The position numbers and the translations under genes are program-made. Source: Emmonsiellopsis sp. PD_33 (lineage: Eukaryota > Ascomycota > Eurotiomycetes > Onygenales > Ajellomycetaceae). From it: DNA of 64,000 nt. Below are positions 47,360 to 59,400 of the stretch, piece by piece; within the stretch, counting starts at the first letter, position 1, and each line of letters opens with the position of its first letter. The notes under the pieces are model-generated. The model saw nothing but the letters and a program-made list of their open reading frames with translations. It made no database searches and was not told the DNA's origin. The stretch is taken from positions 78,010-142,009 of the forward strand of contig JANTQF010000067.1 in the NCBI GenBank assembly GCA_032988165.1, in the 5' to 3' direction.

Positions 47360-47454
47360 TGGGGCGAGCCGGGATCGAACCAGCGACCTTACGATTTAAC
47401 TAAACTGAAAGTTTTAACTTCAGTCGTACGCTCTCCCAACTGAGCTATCACCCC
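47360..47454 (-). tRNA. tRNA-Phe(GAA) with 22-nt intron
   Basis: Reverse complement starts GGGGTGATAGCTCAGTTGG and ends CTCGCCCCA. The acceptor GGGGTGA pairs with TCGCCCC. The D arm and T arm (TTCGATCC) are standard. Anticodon stem TACGA/TCGTA has loop C-T-G-A-A-G: anticodon GAA. The 22-nt intron one base 3' of the anticodon contains TTTCAG, able to pair with the anticodon as in other intron-bearing tRNA-Phe genes. Confidence 0.95.
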
Positions 47455-48523
47455 CTGATTGATGGGAATTGGTATCGTTTAGTTCGTTGCAGAGGTTAGA
47501 CTGGGTAGTTAACGTAGTTGGGATGTGGGAAGGTTCAGGGGGTGATTTGGCAACGCGAGAACATCTGTTTAGTAGTTAGATGTGAGTGGGGGTTTGTGAG
47601 GTATTTAGATTTAGTGAATTAGTCAGTAGGGAAAAACTGATCTTGGTAACTTAACCTTAAATAACTCAATTAAATGTGTAGGAGGGGGGTGAGACAGTAA
47701 CTAACTACTGATAAACCCCTGACTTCCTTCATATTAGTCTGTTTGCACGGATATATAGGATACATGATGTATGATGGTTAGGTGATTAATTAGCTGCTTC
47801 ATATATTATCTGGAAATAGAATATGAAACCCCAAATTAATAATGCGCTGCAGATAAGGGCTACAAGCAGGCCTCCTAGTAGATGTATATTCCCCCTAACA
47901 AACTAGATGTATTGGATCAACCGCTTTCTCTCCCCCTGCATGACATGAAACAAGAAAGGGAATGAAACCTCACACTTACCTACCTACCCTCATACTACAG
48001 AAGTTCTTCATGAGAAGATGTGTGTATGCTGCAATATTAGTGAAAAGAAAGGAGGAGTAGAGTGAGGTAGGTACAGGGGAAAGTAGATTTTATAGCTTAG
48101 ATAGATAGATATAAAATAAATCCTAATCTTCCTAATCATATCTCTTAGGAATAAATTGTAGTTAAGTTAGTTAGTCAAGATTGTTATCATAGATATGTAG
48201 ATGTTTATTTCAGGAGCAATTTCTTCTTCTTGCCTCTTCTTTGTAGTCTTTGTATAGCCAAACCTCTCCCCTTTTTAAGACGTGAAGTAACTAACTTAAC
48301 CACTAGTTAAATCAACGACTCATTCTGAAAAAAAGGAAAAATTGATTCTTAAGATTGAGATGAGGGATGTGGTTAGTTAGTTAATAAATAGCCAACTAAC
48401 TGAGTAGACTAAACCGAACCGCGTAATAAGTAACTAGTTAAATCAGAACAAAGAGTGATATGGGCTCAACAAACATCCCCATTCCATCTACCTACCTCTA
48501 TACGCTAATAAAAGAACGCTCAT
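47455..48523. other. Intergenic region, no gene seen
   Basis: AT-rich with many TTAGTTAGT/TAACTAAC-type short repeats; likely 3' flanks of the minus-strand gene ending at 48524. Confidence 0.4.
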
Positions 48524-50044
48524 CTACAAACCCTCCCGAACAACACTATCCACCGCCTCAGCGAAATAGTCGATGTTATTCGTATTCAAGCCGGCCATGG
48601 ATATGCGGCCGTTCTTCGTCTGTCCGGGAACGAATTAATTAGCAAACAAACACGTCACTTCTCAAAGCAAGGGGGGGGCGTTGCAGGGTAGGAAACCAAC
48701 CATATAAACATGCCACTTCTCCCTCAACCTCCCCACCTGCGCCTCACTCAACCCCGTAAAGCTAAACATCCCAATCTGACTCGTAACATGCTCCCAGCTC
48801 CCCGGCGTGCCCCTCTTCTCCAACCTCTCCCTCAACCCCTTCCTCATCTCCACAATCCGCCCACTCATCGTCCTCAAATCCCCCTCCCACTCCCCAAACA
48901 GCACCGGATCATTAAGCACCAACGCCGCAATCCGCGCCCCGTACGCGGGCGGGTTCGAGATCTCCGACCGCTGCAAGATCGCCAGCTGGCTGGCAACGTG
49001 CGCGTTGGCCTCGGCTGCCTGCGCGCCGTTGGGTGCAGAGACGAAATGGAACGCCCCCGCCCGCTCGCCGTACAGGCCGAAGTTCTTCGCGAAGGACTGC
49101 GCGATGCAGAGCTCGAAGCCCTGAGAGACGAAGTAGCGGATCGCCCAGGCGTCTGCGTTTAGGTCGCCGGAGGCGAAGCCTTGGTAGGCGCAGTCGAAGA
49201 AGGGGAAGTGGTTGCGTTCGCGCATGGTGGTGGCGATTTGTTTCCATTGGTCCTGGGTTGGGTCGACGCCGGTGGGGTTGTGGGCGCAGGCGTGGAGGAG
49301 GATGATGGAACCCGGGGGTGCGGAGCGGAGGGCGGAGAGCATGCCGGTTATGTCGAGGCCTTTGGTTTGTGGGGAGAAGTAGGGGTAGGTGGCGAGGGGG
49401 AGGTGGACGTTTGAGAAGATTTGGTGGTGGTTGGCCCAGGTTGGGGAGCTGAGGTAGATGGATGGGCGGGGTTGGGTGGGGTGGAATTTGGAGAGAAAGA
49501 GGCCGCCTAGGTGGACGGCGCCGGTGCCGGAGATTGTTTGGAGGGTTACGACCTGGTTTTGGTTTTGTTAGGTGGTTGATTTGTATAGAAATTCGGGGGG
49601 GGGGGTGGAGGGGGTATGACGTACTCTCTTCTCCGCGATGGCGGGCGAATCGGTGCCCAAGATCAGTTTCTGCGCAGCGCTCGTGAACTCAGACAGGCCG
49701 GCAATGGGCAGGTATTCATGGTTGAGATTTGGGTCGTTCCGCAGCAGCTCGTCGGCCTATGCAGTTCACGTAGTTATTAGCATATGAAGTCAAGTCAAAT
49801 CAATCTTGTTATCAAACTGGAAAGCAACAAAACAGCCATCCCAGCATGAACAGAATATACCCCCAGTAATTACCTTCTTGACAACAGGCAGCACCCACGG
49901 CTTCGCAGTGTTGTCTCTGTACGCGCCGATTCCCAGATCGACCTTCTTGTCCGAGGGGTCCTGCTTGTAGGCGCGCATGAGGCCGAAGAGCGGATCCTCG
50001 GGGGCCTGGGGCACGGCGGCGGCGGTGAAGACGGTGGACGACAT
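48524..50044 (-). CDS. Aspartate aminotransferase
   Basis: Four exons (minus strand): 49874-50044, 49625-49756, 48701-49552, 48524-48619, giving 416 residues; all introns are phase 0. It interconverts aspartate + 2-oxoglutarate and oxaloacetate + glutamate with pyridoxal phosphate. The sequence shows the N-terminal KKVDLGIGAYRDNTAKPWVL, YLPIAGLSEF, SGTGAVHLGG, HACAHNPTGVDPT, FFDCAYQGFASGD, and the PLP lysine in QSFAKNFGLYGERAGA (K257). The C-terminal TKNGRISMAGLN has the substrate-binding Arg. The start at 50044 (MSSTVFTAAAVPQAPED) matches cytosolic fungal enzymes. An in-frame ATG at 50203 in a better context (CCCGCCATGG) would add 53 Ser/Thr/Pro-rich residues, so an alternative, perhaps mitochondrial, form is possible. 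Confidence 0.95.
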
Positions 50045-51835
50045 GATGTGGTTTTGGATATTGGCAAGGCGGGAGCGGGCGGTGGTGGTTGCAGTGGTGG
50101 TTGATGGGGGAGAAGTTGGGGATGTGGTGGTGGTGGTTGTGGTTGTGGTGCGGGATGATGCTGTTGGCTTCGGTGAGCGCGGGGAGTTTGGTGGGGGAGC
50201 CATGGCGGGAACTAGCTGGGTAATTTGGAAATATGAAATGAAATGACGAGAAGACAAATAATATACAGCTGTTATACAAATGAATAAATATACAGACACA
50301 GAAACAGAAATCAAGAGAAGATAGAAGTCTCCCTTCCCTTTCCCCAGACTTTTATAAAAGCAAGTAAACAAATTACCTAGGCACTTTTTCCAGAAGCCTG
50401 GATGTGCCCCATATCTGCTCCATCTGGCTGGAGACCTCTTTCTGCCGAGGTCTGTCTGGCAGATAGGAGTTATCACATCTCATTTCCTGCGCTGCTAGTC
50501 CATACACTGATAGATAAATAGACAGCCAGCTGGCCTCTTTTTCATGTGCTTGTGCTTATACTTCTGCTGTGAGTTGAAACATGGCCTCAATAACCTGCTA
50601 ATAATGGTGGGCTGATCTGTTTTCTGTTTCGCATATGATCGGGGACATCAGACGGCCATTGCCGAGTAACCAACCAACCAACCAACTTAATTCGAAATGC
50701 CGATTGTAACCTTCGCAAAATGGTAAAAACATTTAAAAAGTATTCCTGGTTTACTAATATATATGTCCGAAACAATTGGAATCGTCAATACATAGTTATT
50801 TTTATATATAATTACCAGCCAGGCAGAGGATCGTTCGGCATTCTGTGCGACTCAGCGAGTTCGGCATCGGGGTCAACGCCGATGTTTTATTTTATTTATT
50901 TAGTTTCGGACAATTGAGTGACTTCATGAAATCTCGAAAATGGTATTTATTCATTTTCATTTCTTATATCTTCTATATTTATTATTCATAATAAATATCC
51001 CTTCAAAAAAAAAACCCCAAAAAATATTAACTCAGATTAAACTAACTAACTATATAAACCACTGCTAGATCTCATTCATACTCTATTGTACTGGAAGTAA
51101 GGAGGGTTTATCACAATTTATATGCATATACATACACTGCAATATACAAATCATGTAGCTAGGCTATGGGGGGTGCTGGAAGGGTATATATATATGATAT
51201 ATTTGCAGGGAATGGTGGGGTATACAATGATATAGAGATGTTAGGTAAAGACAAAGGGGGTGGTTGGTGTGCGTTGATGGGTATAAAGACAAATGACGAC
51301 AGAAACGCAAAATAGCATATCAATCAACAACAGATAGATAGGTGGATAGATTTGAAAAAAAAAAAAAAAACAAAAAAAAATGTAACTTGAAGACTTTGCC
51401 CGCTGATGTTTGTTTCCCCTTTCCCTTTCCCATACATATTTCATAAACAAATTTCATATACAAGACAAGACAAGATAAAGAGCAAAGACAAGAGCAAAAA
51501 TAAACGCCGTTTCGTTCGTTCGTTTGTTCGTTCGTTCCGTTTGTTCGTTAGAGAGAGAGCCAAGGAGAAGAAAGGAATCCAGAGAACATTTGGAAAATCG
51601 AAAATCGAAAATGGGAATGGGAATGGAAAGGTTGCTTGGCTTCCTTCTTCTCGTCCATCCCTCCATCTACTCCCCCGTTTCACCAAAGCGTGGTGGTGAG
51701 GAAGAGCACAGTATGGTAGGTAGAGTAGGAGTCTTTGAAGAAAACCATCGCAAACATCCATCCATGTTCCCTCATACTGTACAATTTGTACATCACCCAC
51801 ACATCACAAAGTCGACAACTGAATCAAACTCACAG
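50045..51835. other. Intergenic region between two minus-strand genes
   Basis: Upstream part of the aminotransferase promoter (possible leader to about 50210 with a CAC/CAA repeat). AACC repeats lie near 50668-50685. There is A-rich homopolymer sequence at 51355-51380 and a GTTC tandem stretch at 51508-51548. Short open stretches are repeats, not genes. Confidence 0.4.
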
Positions 51836-53984
51836 TTACGGCCTCGTCGTAGATTCTTCCGTCGTCGTAGCACCAGCACCAGCACCGGCACCGGCACCAT
51901 CATTGCGCTCCGCACCTCCCTCTGGCGCCACAGGACCCGGACCCGGGCTCGACCCTACCCCTCCCTCATGCTGCCTCGTCCGAATCCGGAACCTCTCCCT
52001 CAACCGCGCCGTCAGCCTGTTCCTCCTCGACTGCTCCTCCGCATCAGCCACACCAGCCGCCGCCGACGAAGGCCCAACCGCCCCCGTGGCCGTCATGTTC
52101 GCCTGGTGCTCGCTGCGCAGCCGGCGGAGCGTGGTCAGGCGCTCTTCCATGGTCGTGTCGCGGTTGGGTGTTAGGTTGTGGGTGGTGGTGGTGTTGGGTG
52201 GGCCAAGGAAGTAGGCTGAGAGGCCGCGGTGGCGGCGGACGGAGTTGGCGAGGTCCGGACGCGAGGGGCGGGGGCGGGAGTGGGAGTGGTCTTGGCTGGG
52301 TCTGCGGCTGTGGCTGTGGACATGGGTGTCGCGGAGAGGGGGGGAGACGGGGTCTGTGGTTGTGGTTGTGGTGGGGGAATCGGGGTTTTCGGGGTTTTCA
52401 ATGTCAGGGTTGAGGTTTACGCGGCTGGTGTTGGGGTTAGTGATTGAGTTTTGTTTCTGGGGGTGTGATATCGGCTTACCAGAGGGGACATGTCCCTGAG
52501 ACATTTATCAACCACGGGTCAACGCATTCTGGGTGGAACTTGTGCTGGCACGGGAGCAGCCGCACATCCTGACCCTTGATGAAGTCGTCAGTGCAAATGG
52601 GGCAGCCCAGAGAGCCTTGTTCCTGTTGTTGATCCGGGCTCGTGGATCGAGGATCGTTCGTCGCTGGGCCGATGGGTTCATCATCTTGTCCGGATACAGC
52701 AGCTACACCACCAGTTGCTTGCACTCGTGAGTCCTCTGCCTTTCCAGCGACAGTGGTGGTGGTGGGTGGAGCTGCAGACGTAGAACCCGATCGAGCAGTA
52801 TGTGCTGCCTCAGGGGCTTTGACACCATTCGCTGCACTCGTCGAGCCCTTTCTACCCGCGCCATGCTCGCCGTCTCCATCATTCGAGGCCATCTCGACAT
52901 CCACCTTCGCAGGCGCAGTCACGGCGTCGCTCGAATCGCCAAACTTGACAATCGGAATGGTCTCCAACATAGCCCGTGCAAGGCCCTTGGCTCGACTCTG
53001 GCGCGGACGGCCGACGGCGTTTCGAGGCCCGTAACGCTCTGGATGTAGATGGGCACGAATGGCGCCCGTGACAATAACACTCAGAAACAATGCGGTGATG
53101 ATACCCGTAATGCTATATAAAATAATCATGGCTATTGAGGTCGTTGGTTTAGAGTCTATAGCAGGGGGGAGGGTATCTTCTGGCGAGTTTGATAAAATTG
53201 ACGAACCGTTATTTTTTTGACCTCCTACATCTTCTTCTTTTGCACTAATGGCCCTCATATCCGGCACGATGGTCGACTGGGATGGGTCTGAAGCGTTAGA
53301 AGACTCCAGCTGCGATAGGATTTGGCGTGCTGGCTTTGTGGATAGGGTGGTGAATACGTTGTGGTATGCAGGCAGCGGAGGGTCAGCCTCTTCGTCGTTG
53401 TAGCTGCAATGGTCCAGCTTGGTACTGTAGAGGATGATGGCCGCGGGGGCGTGGGGTTTGGAGATGGCGGAGGAGAGGGTGTCGTCTGCTTTGAGGTTTC
53501 CAGGATAAGCCGACTCATCGCAGCTGATGTAGGCGATGTTGTCACCGTTGAGGGCGCTGACATTGTTGGCATCGATGTTCACTATCTTGCCGGTGATGCG
53601 GAAGTTCTCCTGCAACAGAGGGGTGATTGCTCGTCAGCATCTGCCCGTGTAACTTGATAATGCAATAGTTCGGTGGTTATCGACGGGGCACAATCTCATC
53701 CGCCTGCAGCGCACGCGGGCGTGTCTTACCAGGTCCATCTTTTGTTTGTATTTCATCTTCAGCGCAAAGGTCAGCGGCGCCAGCTTCACATCCGTCATGC
53801 CGAGCTGGTTGCCAACCCGCAGATAGTAGTCAGAGGCCTCTGATCGACGGACATCGTCTGGATCGGTTGACGGCGCAGTGATCTTCGCATGTACCACGGC
53901 AGCGGGCAAGAGGGCGCATAGCCATATGGAGGATACCAAGAGGACGCACATCTCCCTGCGCAGGGAGGGGAGGAGGGAGCGCAT
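51836..53984 (-). CDS. Membrane PA/RING-H2 E3 ubiquitin ligase
   Basis: Three exons (minus): 53730-53984, 52480-53609, 51836-52424, giving 657 residues. Residues 1-33 form a signal peptide (VLLVSSIWLCALLPAAVVHA). A protease-associated-like lumenal domain (about 85-195) has DNIAYISCDESAYPGNL and AAIILYSTKLDHCSY. One membrane span lies at about 244-268 (MIILYSITGIITALFLSVIV). A Ser/Ala-rich cytosolic linker leads to a RING-H2 with C421, C424, C439, H441, H444, C447, C459 and C462. The last Cys codon is split by the 55-bp second intron. The C-terminal 195 residues are disordered, with RRHRGLSAYFLGPP, an Arg-rich helix RNRLTARLRERFRIR, and a Gly-Ala repeat. The layout matches RNF13-type ligases of the endomembrane system, which ubiquitinate membrane proteins for sorting. 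Substrates unknown. Confidence 0.9.
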
Positions 53985-55440
53985 GGTGGAGGGGGTTGGG
54001 AGGGGGTTAAGCAGTCATCCGGGCGGGGACCAAGTCGGCGGGAGAGTCTGCACCGGAAGCGGAGAGAGGGGGTTAGCAGATGGGGATAGATAATACAGAT
54101 AATCCAGATAATTGTTGGACTGCTGTCTAGTTATCCGGACGGAGGCGAGGCCTTAAATAACCGCGGGGACTCACTGATTTGGAAGCCCGCACACATGCTC
54201 GCCAACACACAGACGACAGCAACAAATAGAGGATAGAGGATAGAGGAGAGAGGACAGGACAGGATAGGACACAGGATAGCTGGAGGATGGAAGCGGCCGG
54301 ATAAGTTCGATCAGCAGCGAGGCTGAGTCGCGGCCAAACACAAATACTTCTTGGGCACAACCCCACACTCCAATCACTATCGATAACTATCAACTAACTC
54401 GTTGTTCAACAAGGATGGTCTCTTGGTAATTGGAGGTTTTGGCTGGGCAGAAACAGCGTATTACTCTTAGCCAGGCCGTTCGCCACAGACAGCTGGAATA
54501 TTGTATCCCTCGATTTGGAATCAAATCCTCGGTTGTTGACTTCCATGGGAACGGGATGCTGACTGGTATAGTTGAATATTGAACATCTGAATTATTCTAC
54601 TATTAATGGCTTGGTTTGTTTTATTAGCTGACTACAATCTATTCCACCCAACTCATCTATAACACCGCCCCTGTGTGGCCTACAACATCTTGCTGAACCC
54701 AGCCATATCCCCGTCTTCCCCAAAACATCTCCCTCTGACACCCCACAAGGCTCTTCACATACACCCCTTTCCCCAGGAACCCCGACAGCATAAGTCCCCT
54801 TTATCCCCCCCCGCAAGACTATACATATACATATACATTGCAGACTCGGTCTTGCTCTCTCTCTATTTAGATCCCTGGATATTTAATTCGCAATGGCCGC
54901 AGCGGCCGCGGAAGATTAAATATCCAACGACGGACTGACAGAGTTCCGACGGATAGATATAATGCCCATTGCCATACTAGCCCTATGAATTAACTGGGGC
55001 TGCTTCCATCACTTCAAGTTACTATTATACCACACCTCCGCGTTGACTTGACCAACAATGTGTTAAGAACAAGCCCCTGACCATCCAACACGCGGGCAAA
55101 CACCCCTCCGAATCTCCAATCCCGAGTATCTATCAGCCAGGCACGCTGAGCTGATTCATTCATCCTCATCACGGGCGGCGCCTGGGTGACGTGACGGTCT
55201 TTGGCCACCCGCGCTTCTTCATCTGGTTCGGCCTGTCCTCTGGTCTGCCATTGCTGGGTGTTGGCGTCTACAGCGGGCGCTGTTTACATACATGGGTAGT
55301 TGTGGCTATGATCTTCTGCTTTATTCTTATCTGTTCAAGGAGGCTGAAAACATAAAGAGGAGCATGGTTAGGTGTTTGTTGTATACAAATACAAATGCTG
55401 AGCTTCATGAGAGCATCTTTTTAGTGAGGTTGCATGTTGA
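53985..55440. other. Promoter region of the RING gene and intergenic spacer
   Basis: GGGTTGGGAGGGGG stretch upstream of the RING gene start. A GAGGATA/GGACA purine repeat lies at about 54225-54275. There is C-rich sequence at 54750-54815 and a TATACATATACAT stretch at 54821-54838. No supported gene. Confidence 0.4.
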
Positions 55441-56441
55441 ATCGCGTCTTCGTGCGGCCAATCGACCAGCTATAACTGGACCTCAGGACCGAGCATCGAT
55501 AAATACGGCTCGATGAGGAACTGGTCCGAACCCCAGTCTCAGCCCCAGCGTCCTCGTCTGGCACAGCGGCGCTGGGCTCGGATCCCGCATGCGCTTGGAA
55601 CGATTGACAACTCGCCTCAACAGCTTCCAGCTCATCTTCAGCTGGTAAATATGTCGGTAGAAGCAAAACGCCAGGCCCGCCTTGGTAACCGCCAGGAACG
55701 GATGGGTGAAGTGGAGTTTCCCCAACACCCTGAGCCGCCCACAGAGCTCCTCCCGCGCACTCGCGGGCTGGTAGGCGAGGCGGAAGGGGGAGTTGGGCGA
55801 GTTGCACGAACTGGTCCGCGACGGACCCTGCTGCCGGCATGATCGCCTGGCACGTCACGGCCCGAAACCGAACTATACTCATGAGTCATAGGACAGCATG
55901 GTATGCCCAGTCCATGAGATCTAGAAAATCCGCTGCTGCCGGTCCGCATCGTGGCCAAGGGTAGCCGCGCGCGCGGCGGAGGACATCTTGGTGATGTTCT
56001 CGTCCTCGTGCAGCCAGACCGCTTCGCAGAGGTGCATGAGCGTGCACGACGCGATCCAGGCATTGTTGGGCCGCGTCGTGGCCCGGAGATACTGCGATGA
56101 TGTGGTGGACGCTCGGCGTGCGCATGGAGGTGGGATCATCGAGAATCGCTTTGGCGTATTGCACCAGCTCAGCTTCGCGCGGGTGTCTAGTGGGGGAGAG
56201 GAATGACCCAAGCGCGGCGACGCCAGCGGCCACGGCGGCAAAGGCGATCGCGGTGCTGCTGCCAGTAACGGGTTCTTCCGCCGTCGAGGCTGACGCGCTT
56301 TGCTGGCGCCGGAGCAGCAGTGGCCGTGGCCGTGGTGTCGTCGTCGTCGTTGTCGTACCTGCGGCTGTATTCGTAGGTCGTGCACATGGCGCAGGGATAC
56401 GCGGTGTCGCATTTCCGCTTGCGCTGGTGGCAGGGGATGCA
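55441..56441 (-). pseudogene. Zn2Cys6 transcription factor pseudogene
   Basis: The minus strand begins with a binuclear zinc cluster, C-IP-C-HQRKRK-C-DTAYP-C-AM-C-TTYEYS-R. Spacing is exact, but the sixth Cys (56361-56363) is CGC, Arg. The reading then jumps frames. Next comes a frame with REAELVQYAKAILDDPTSM, then one with WIASCTLMHLCEAVWLHEDE and ARAATLGHDADRQQRIF. A TAG (55921-55923) follows where Trp is expected, then ISWTGHTMLSYD. Next are VRFRAVTCQAIMPAAGSVAD, LGKLHFTHPFLAVTKAGLAF and QFLIEPYLSMLGPEVQL, all pieces of the fungal transcription-factor middle-homology region in order. Five frame changes and at least one nonsense codon make it dead. GC and CpG are normal, so decay was not by the repeat-directed process. 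Confidence 0.85.
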
Positions 56442-59400
56442 TGCCCGCCTGGCTAATACAGGTTATCGGGTAAAGCGGGTCGAACGGGTTGATTGAGTGA
56501 GGAACATTGTATCGAGGAGGGGAGTGTTGAAGGGGCAATGCCAATTAGTTAGTTACATTCTGTTGAGGTTAACTAGAGAAGATGGTTAGTTGTGTTGGGT
56601 ATTCGGTCTGGATGGAGGAGGGAGGTTGATTGCAATCCATAACCAGTCAACGATTTACGGGCCTGTAATAAGAGTTAGTTAGCTCCGTGAAGCCAGCACT
56701 ATCCCACTAATTGGAGAAAAATATTCCAAGTTAGCTATTTCAACTACTACATTTCATGAAATATTCCAGCTATGTCCCAACCATCATGTAGCTACATACA
56801 TACGCATAGTTATGGACCATAGCCGGCCGGGACTTTGGCATTGACACCCGTGGTTAACTAGCGCATGGAAGAGTTAGTAGTTAAACCCAGCCAAAAAAAG
56901 CGGAAGAAACAACTAACCAGCTAGTTAACTAGTAGTTATCCCAGCTGCCCAGCTACATCCCCAGAGGCGCAGTTATCCCTGCCTCCAGCCCTGTTTCCAC
57001 TGACATAATAACGCAAGGTTCTTACCGCTTGCGTATTTGAAATTCGAGACTCGAGATTTGGGACTTGAGATTTGAGATTTGAGAATCTTGGGAGCTGTGC
57101 ACAGCCACCCAGGCAGATGGGTCATGGCATGGCATGGCATGCTTATTGACAAAGTAACTAGTTAATGTAGAGAGGAGAGAGGGGTTGGTTAGATTGCTCT
57201 GTGTGTGGAGGGTAGGGTTGGTGGTGGTCAGGCCTGAAAGGAAAGGAAAGCTTACCATCTTGTATCATATCCCCGACGATAGTTAGTTCCCTTTGTCTTA
57301 CTCCCCATGGAATCGGCGGTATTATTCCCCTATTTAGTAGCTGTGCAGAACCTGTGCATATCATTCTCTACCTGTATCTCTGCTGTACTCATCACTTCAA
57401 TCTAGGCGTTTCTATGGGGGTTGTTGTCCAGGCCTTGCTTAATAGAGGAGTAAATTCCATATTAGAAATAAAATGGCCACCATGTTGCTCACCAGCAGAT
57501 GGAAGGAGTTGGAGGAGCTGGGGTAGTATAGCTAAGGGGATAGCTTGGTATCTGGAAACTATCATGGGTCTAGCTGTTGCAGCCCCTGGTTCTGTAATTG
57601 AAAGAGCTTGCATCCATCGGAGCACTTGCCTCATTGGCGGTGGGCGGTATCTCAGAAATAGTATCGAGAACAGTGAGCAAGGACTGATGTTTATGGGACA
57701 GCTGCGGGCAACATAACAGGTTTTGTTTATGGCCATGGTAGATGTATGGACAACGTCGGGATATAAGAAACTATAGAAGTAGAATTTCTCTTGAATGGTG
57801 CTCAACTCCATTCAATCAAATCTGCTTGGTTCTGACTTGACAGAGTGTAGCCCTGCTAAACGGGTCCTTGTTGGAATCAGATGATTTCGGCGTGAATCAT
57901 ACCATAGGGAATAGGAGGTGTATGGGAAGGAAAATGTCTGCATGAGCAAATTGCCTATGCATTGTGTTTTCCAGTTGTACAGTATAAAGGCATGCGGCAT
58001 AGCCTATACAATGAAGTACTCTAATTCTCAATTAGCTTTACCTTCTATGGACCATGAAGGGGAAAATGCCAGCAGGATCTCTTTTATCTTAGACACTCAG
58101 CCATTTCCTTAGAATATGACCTATTAACCAGCTTCGTAAACTAAAACAGGTCCGCACCATTTTCAGTAACAACTACCCACCTATACACCAGGAAACCGAT
58201 AGATACCGGGCAGGATCAAAAATTGCAAATAGTATCCAAGGACAAGCTTTACGACGAAAAGGCCGTCCGAACGGCGGGAACCGGCTTGCTGTCGTGGGCG
58301 TTGTCACACCCCATTTTTGGTTGGGGGGACCTCCTCGAATGCTTCGGAATAGCATGGCCCGCATCACTTTGGAACGTGATTCAGTGAGGACTCATCTGCC
58401 CACCGTGGCGACTATCGGGCCAGCCGATATCTCGGTGAAGATGGAGACGCGGGAGTTCTTTGCTCGAATCGCAGGAGACCGGGAAACGGTTTTTCGAGAG
58501 CCAGCGACTGGGCAATGACGCGGCTTTTGGATGGTAAACTAACCCAGTGCACCCCTCTTGATCACCAGGATCAAAGGAATTGTGGGTTGAAATCCGAAAG
58601 TGTGGTTGATTTATCTGAGTGAACAACAAATGCGTCTCCCGGGAACACGAAGCGCAAAACAATCGGGATCGTATGGAGGAGGTGTGGAAGAGTTGATCAA
58701 TTCCACTGCCTAGTAGGCCCATATTGACCTAATAGTGAGAATAGTTGAGCTGGGAGAAGCATGTATTTAGCATTCTATACGTAGCAAACGGGAGATGATT
58801 GGGACTCGCCCAGAACTGATTTGGCGATGGGCCAGTGCCAATGAATCAAAGAGAAAATCCTTGAAGCAAAGTATGATAATGATTGGCTAAAAATAGTACT
58901 TTCCTGACATAGAGCATTGATTTGGGTTGCCTTTATCTCTTGTCTGTGTATCTCGCTGATGTGAACACCGGGCCAGTCGGACGGAATGAGTCCACGATAA
59001 CGCATGCCGTAGAAGGAGACACAGCCAAGAATTGTAGAAAATTGAACAAGATATGCAAATGGCCCAGAGTGCATGAGGAGTACTACTACTAGTAGTAGTA
59101 ATGATGCGCTGGCTCCAGTTCATTGTCGTAGGGTGGAATTGAAGCTGGAAGGATGGTAGGACATGAATGAAACATGCTTCCTTTTGAAAGGTGGGAGTTT
59201 TAGGGTAGCATGTAATGCTGAAGCCTCTCTTCATTTCCTGTTTTTCTGGAAAAAGAGGTTTAATTGAGAGGTGGTTATCGACTGGCGGTCAGTGATGATG
59301 GAATGCGGGAGTTCCGGGCGCTTGAAGGCGCTTTAAGCGAAGGTAGTTAACTTAGTTAATTAATTTAGCGCGCGCTTCCGGCGTGTCCACCCCTGAAATG

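Noticed and set aside
48710..49414. Plus-strand Arg/Pro-rich frames across the aminotransferase
   Set aside because: Antisense shadows of the conserved aminotransferase exon 3, which carries all catalytic motifs on the minus strand.
55886..56544. Two overlapping minus-strand frames as separate genes
   Set aside because: Each contains only some of the transcription-factor motifs, which are in order across frames; together they are one frameshifted pseudogene.
58118..58518. GC-rich open stretch with RITLERDSVRTHL
   Set aside because: No ATG in a suitable place, no splice partner, no recognisable domain, and the minus strand is equally open.
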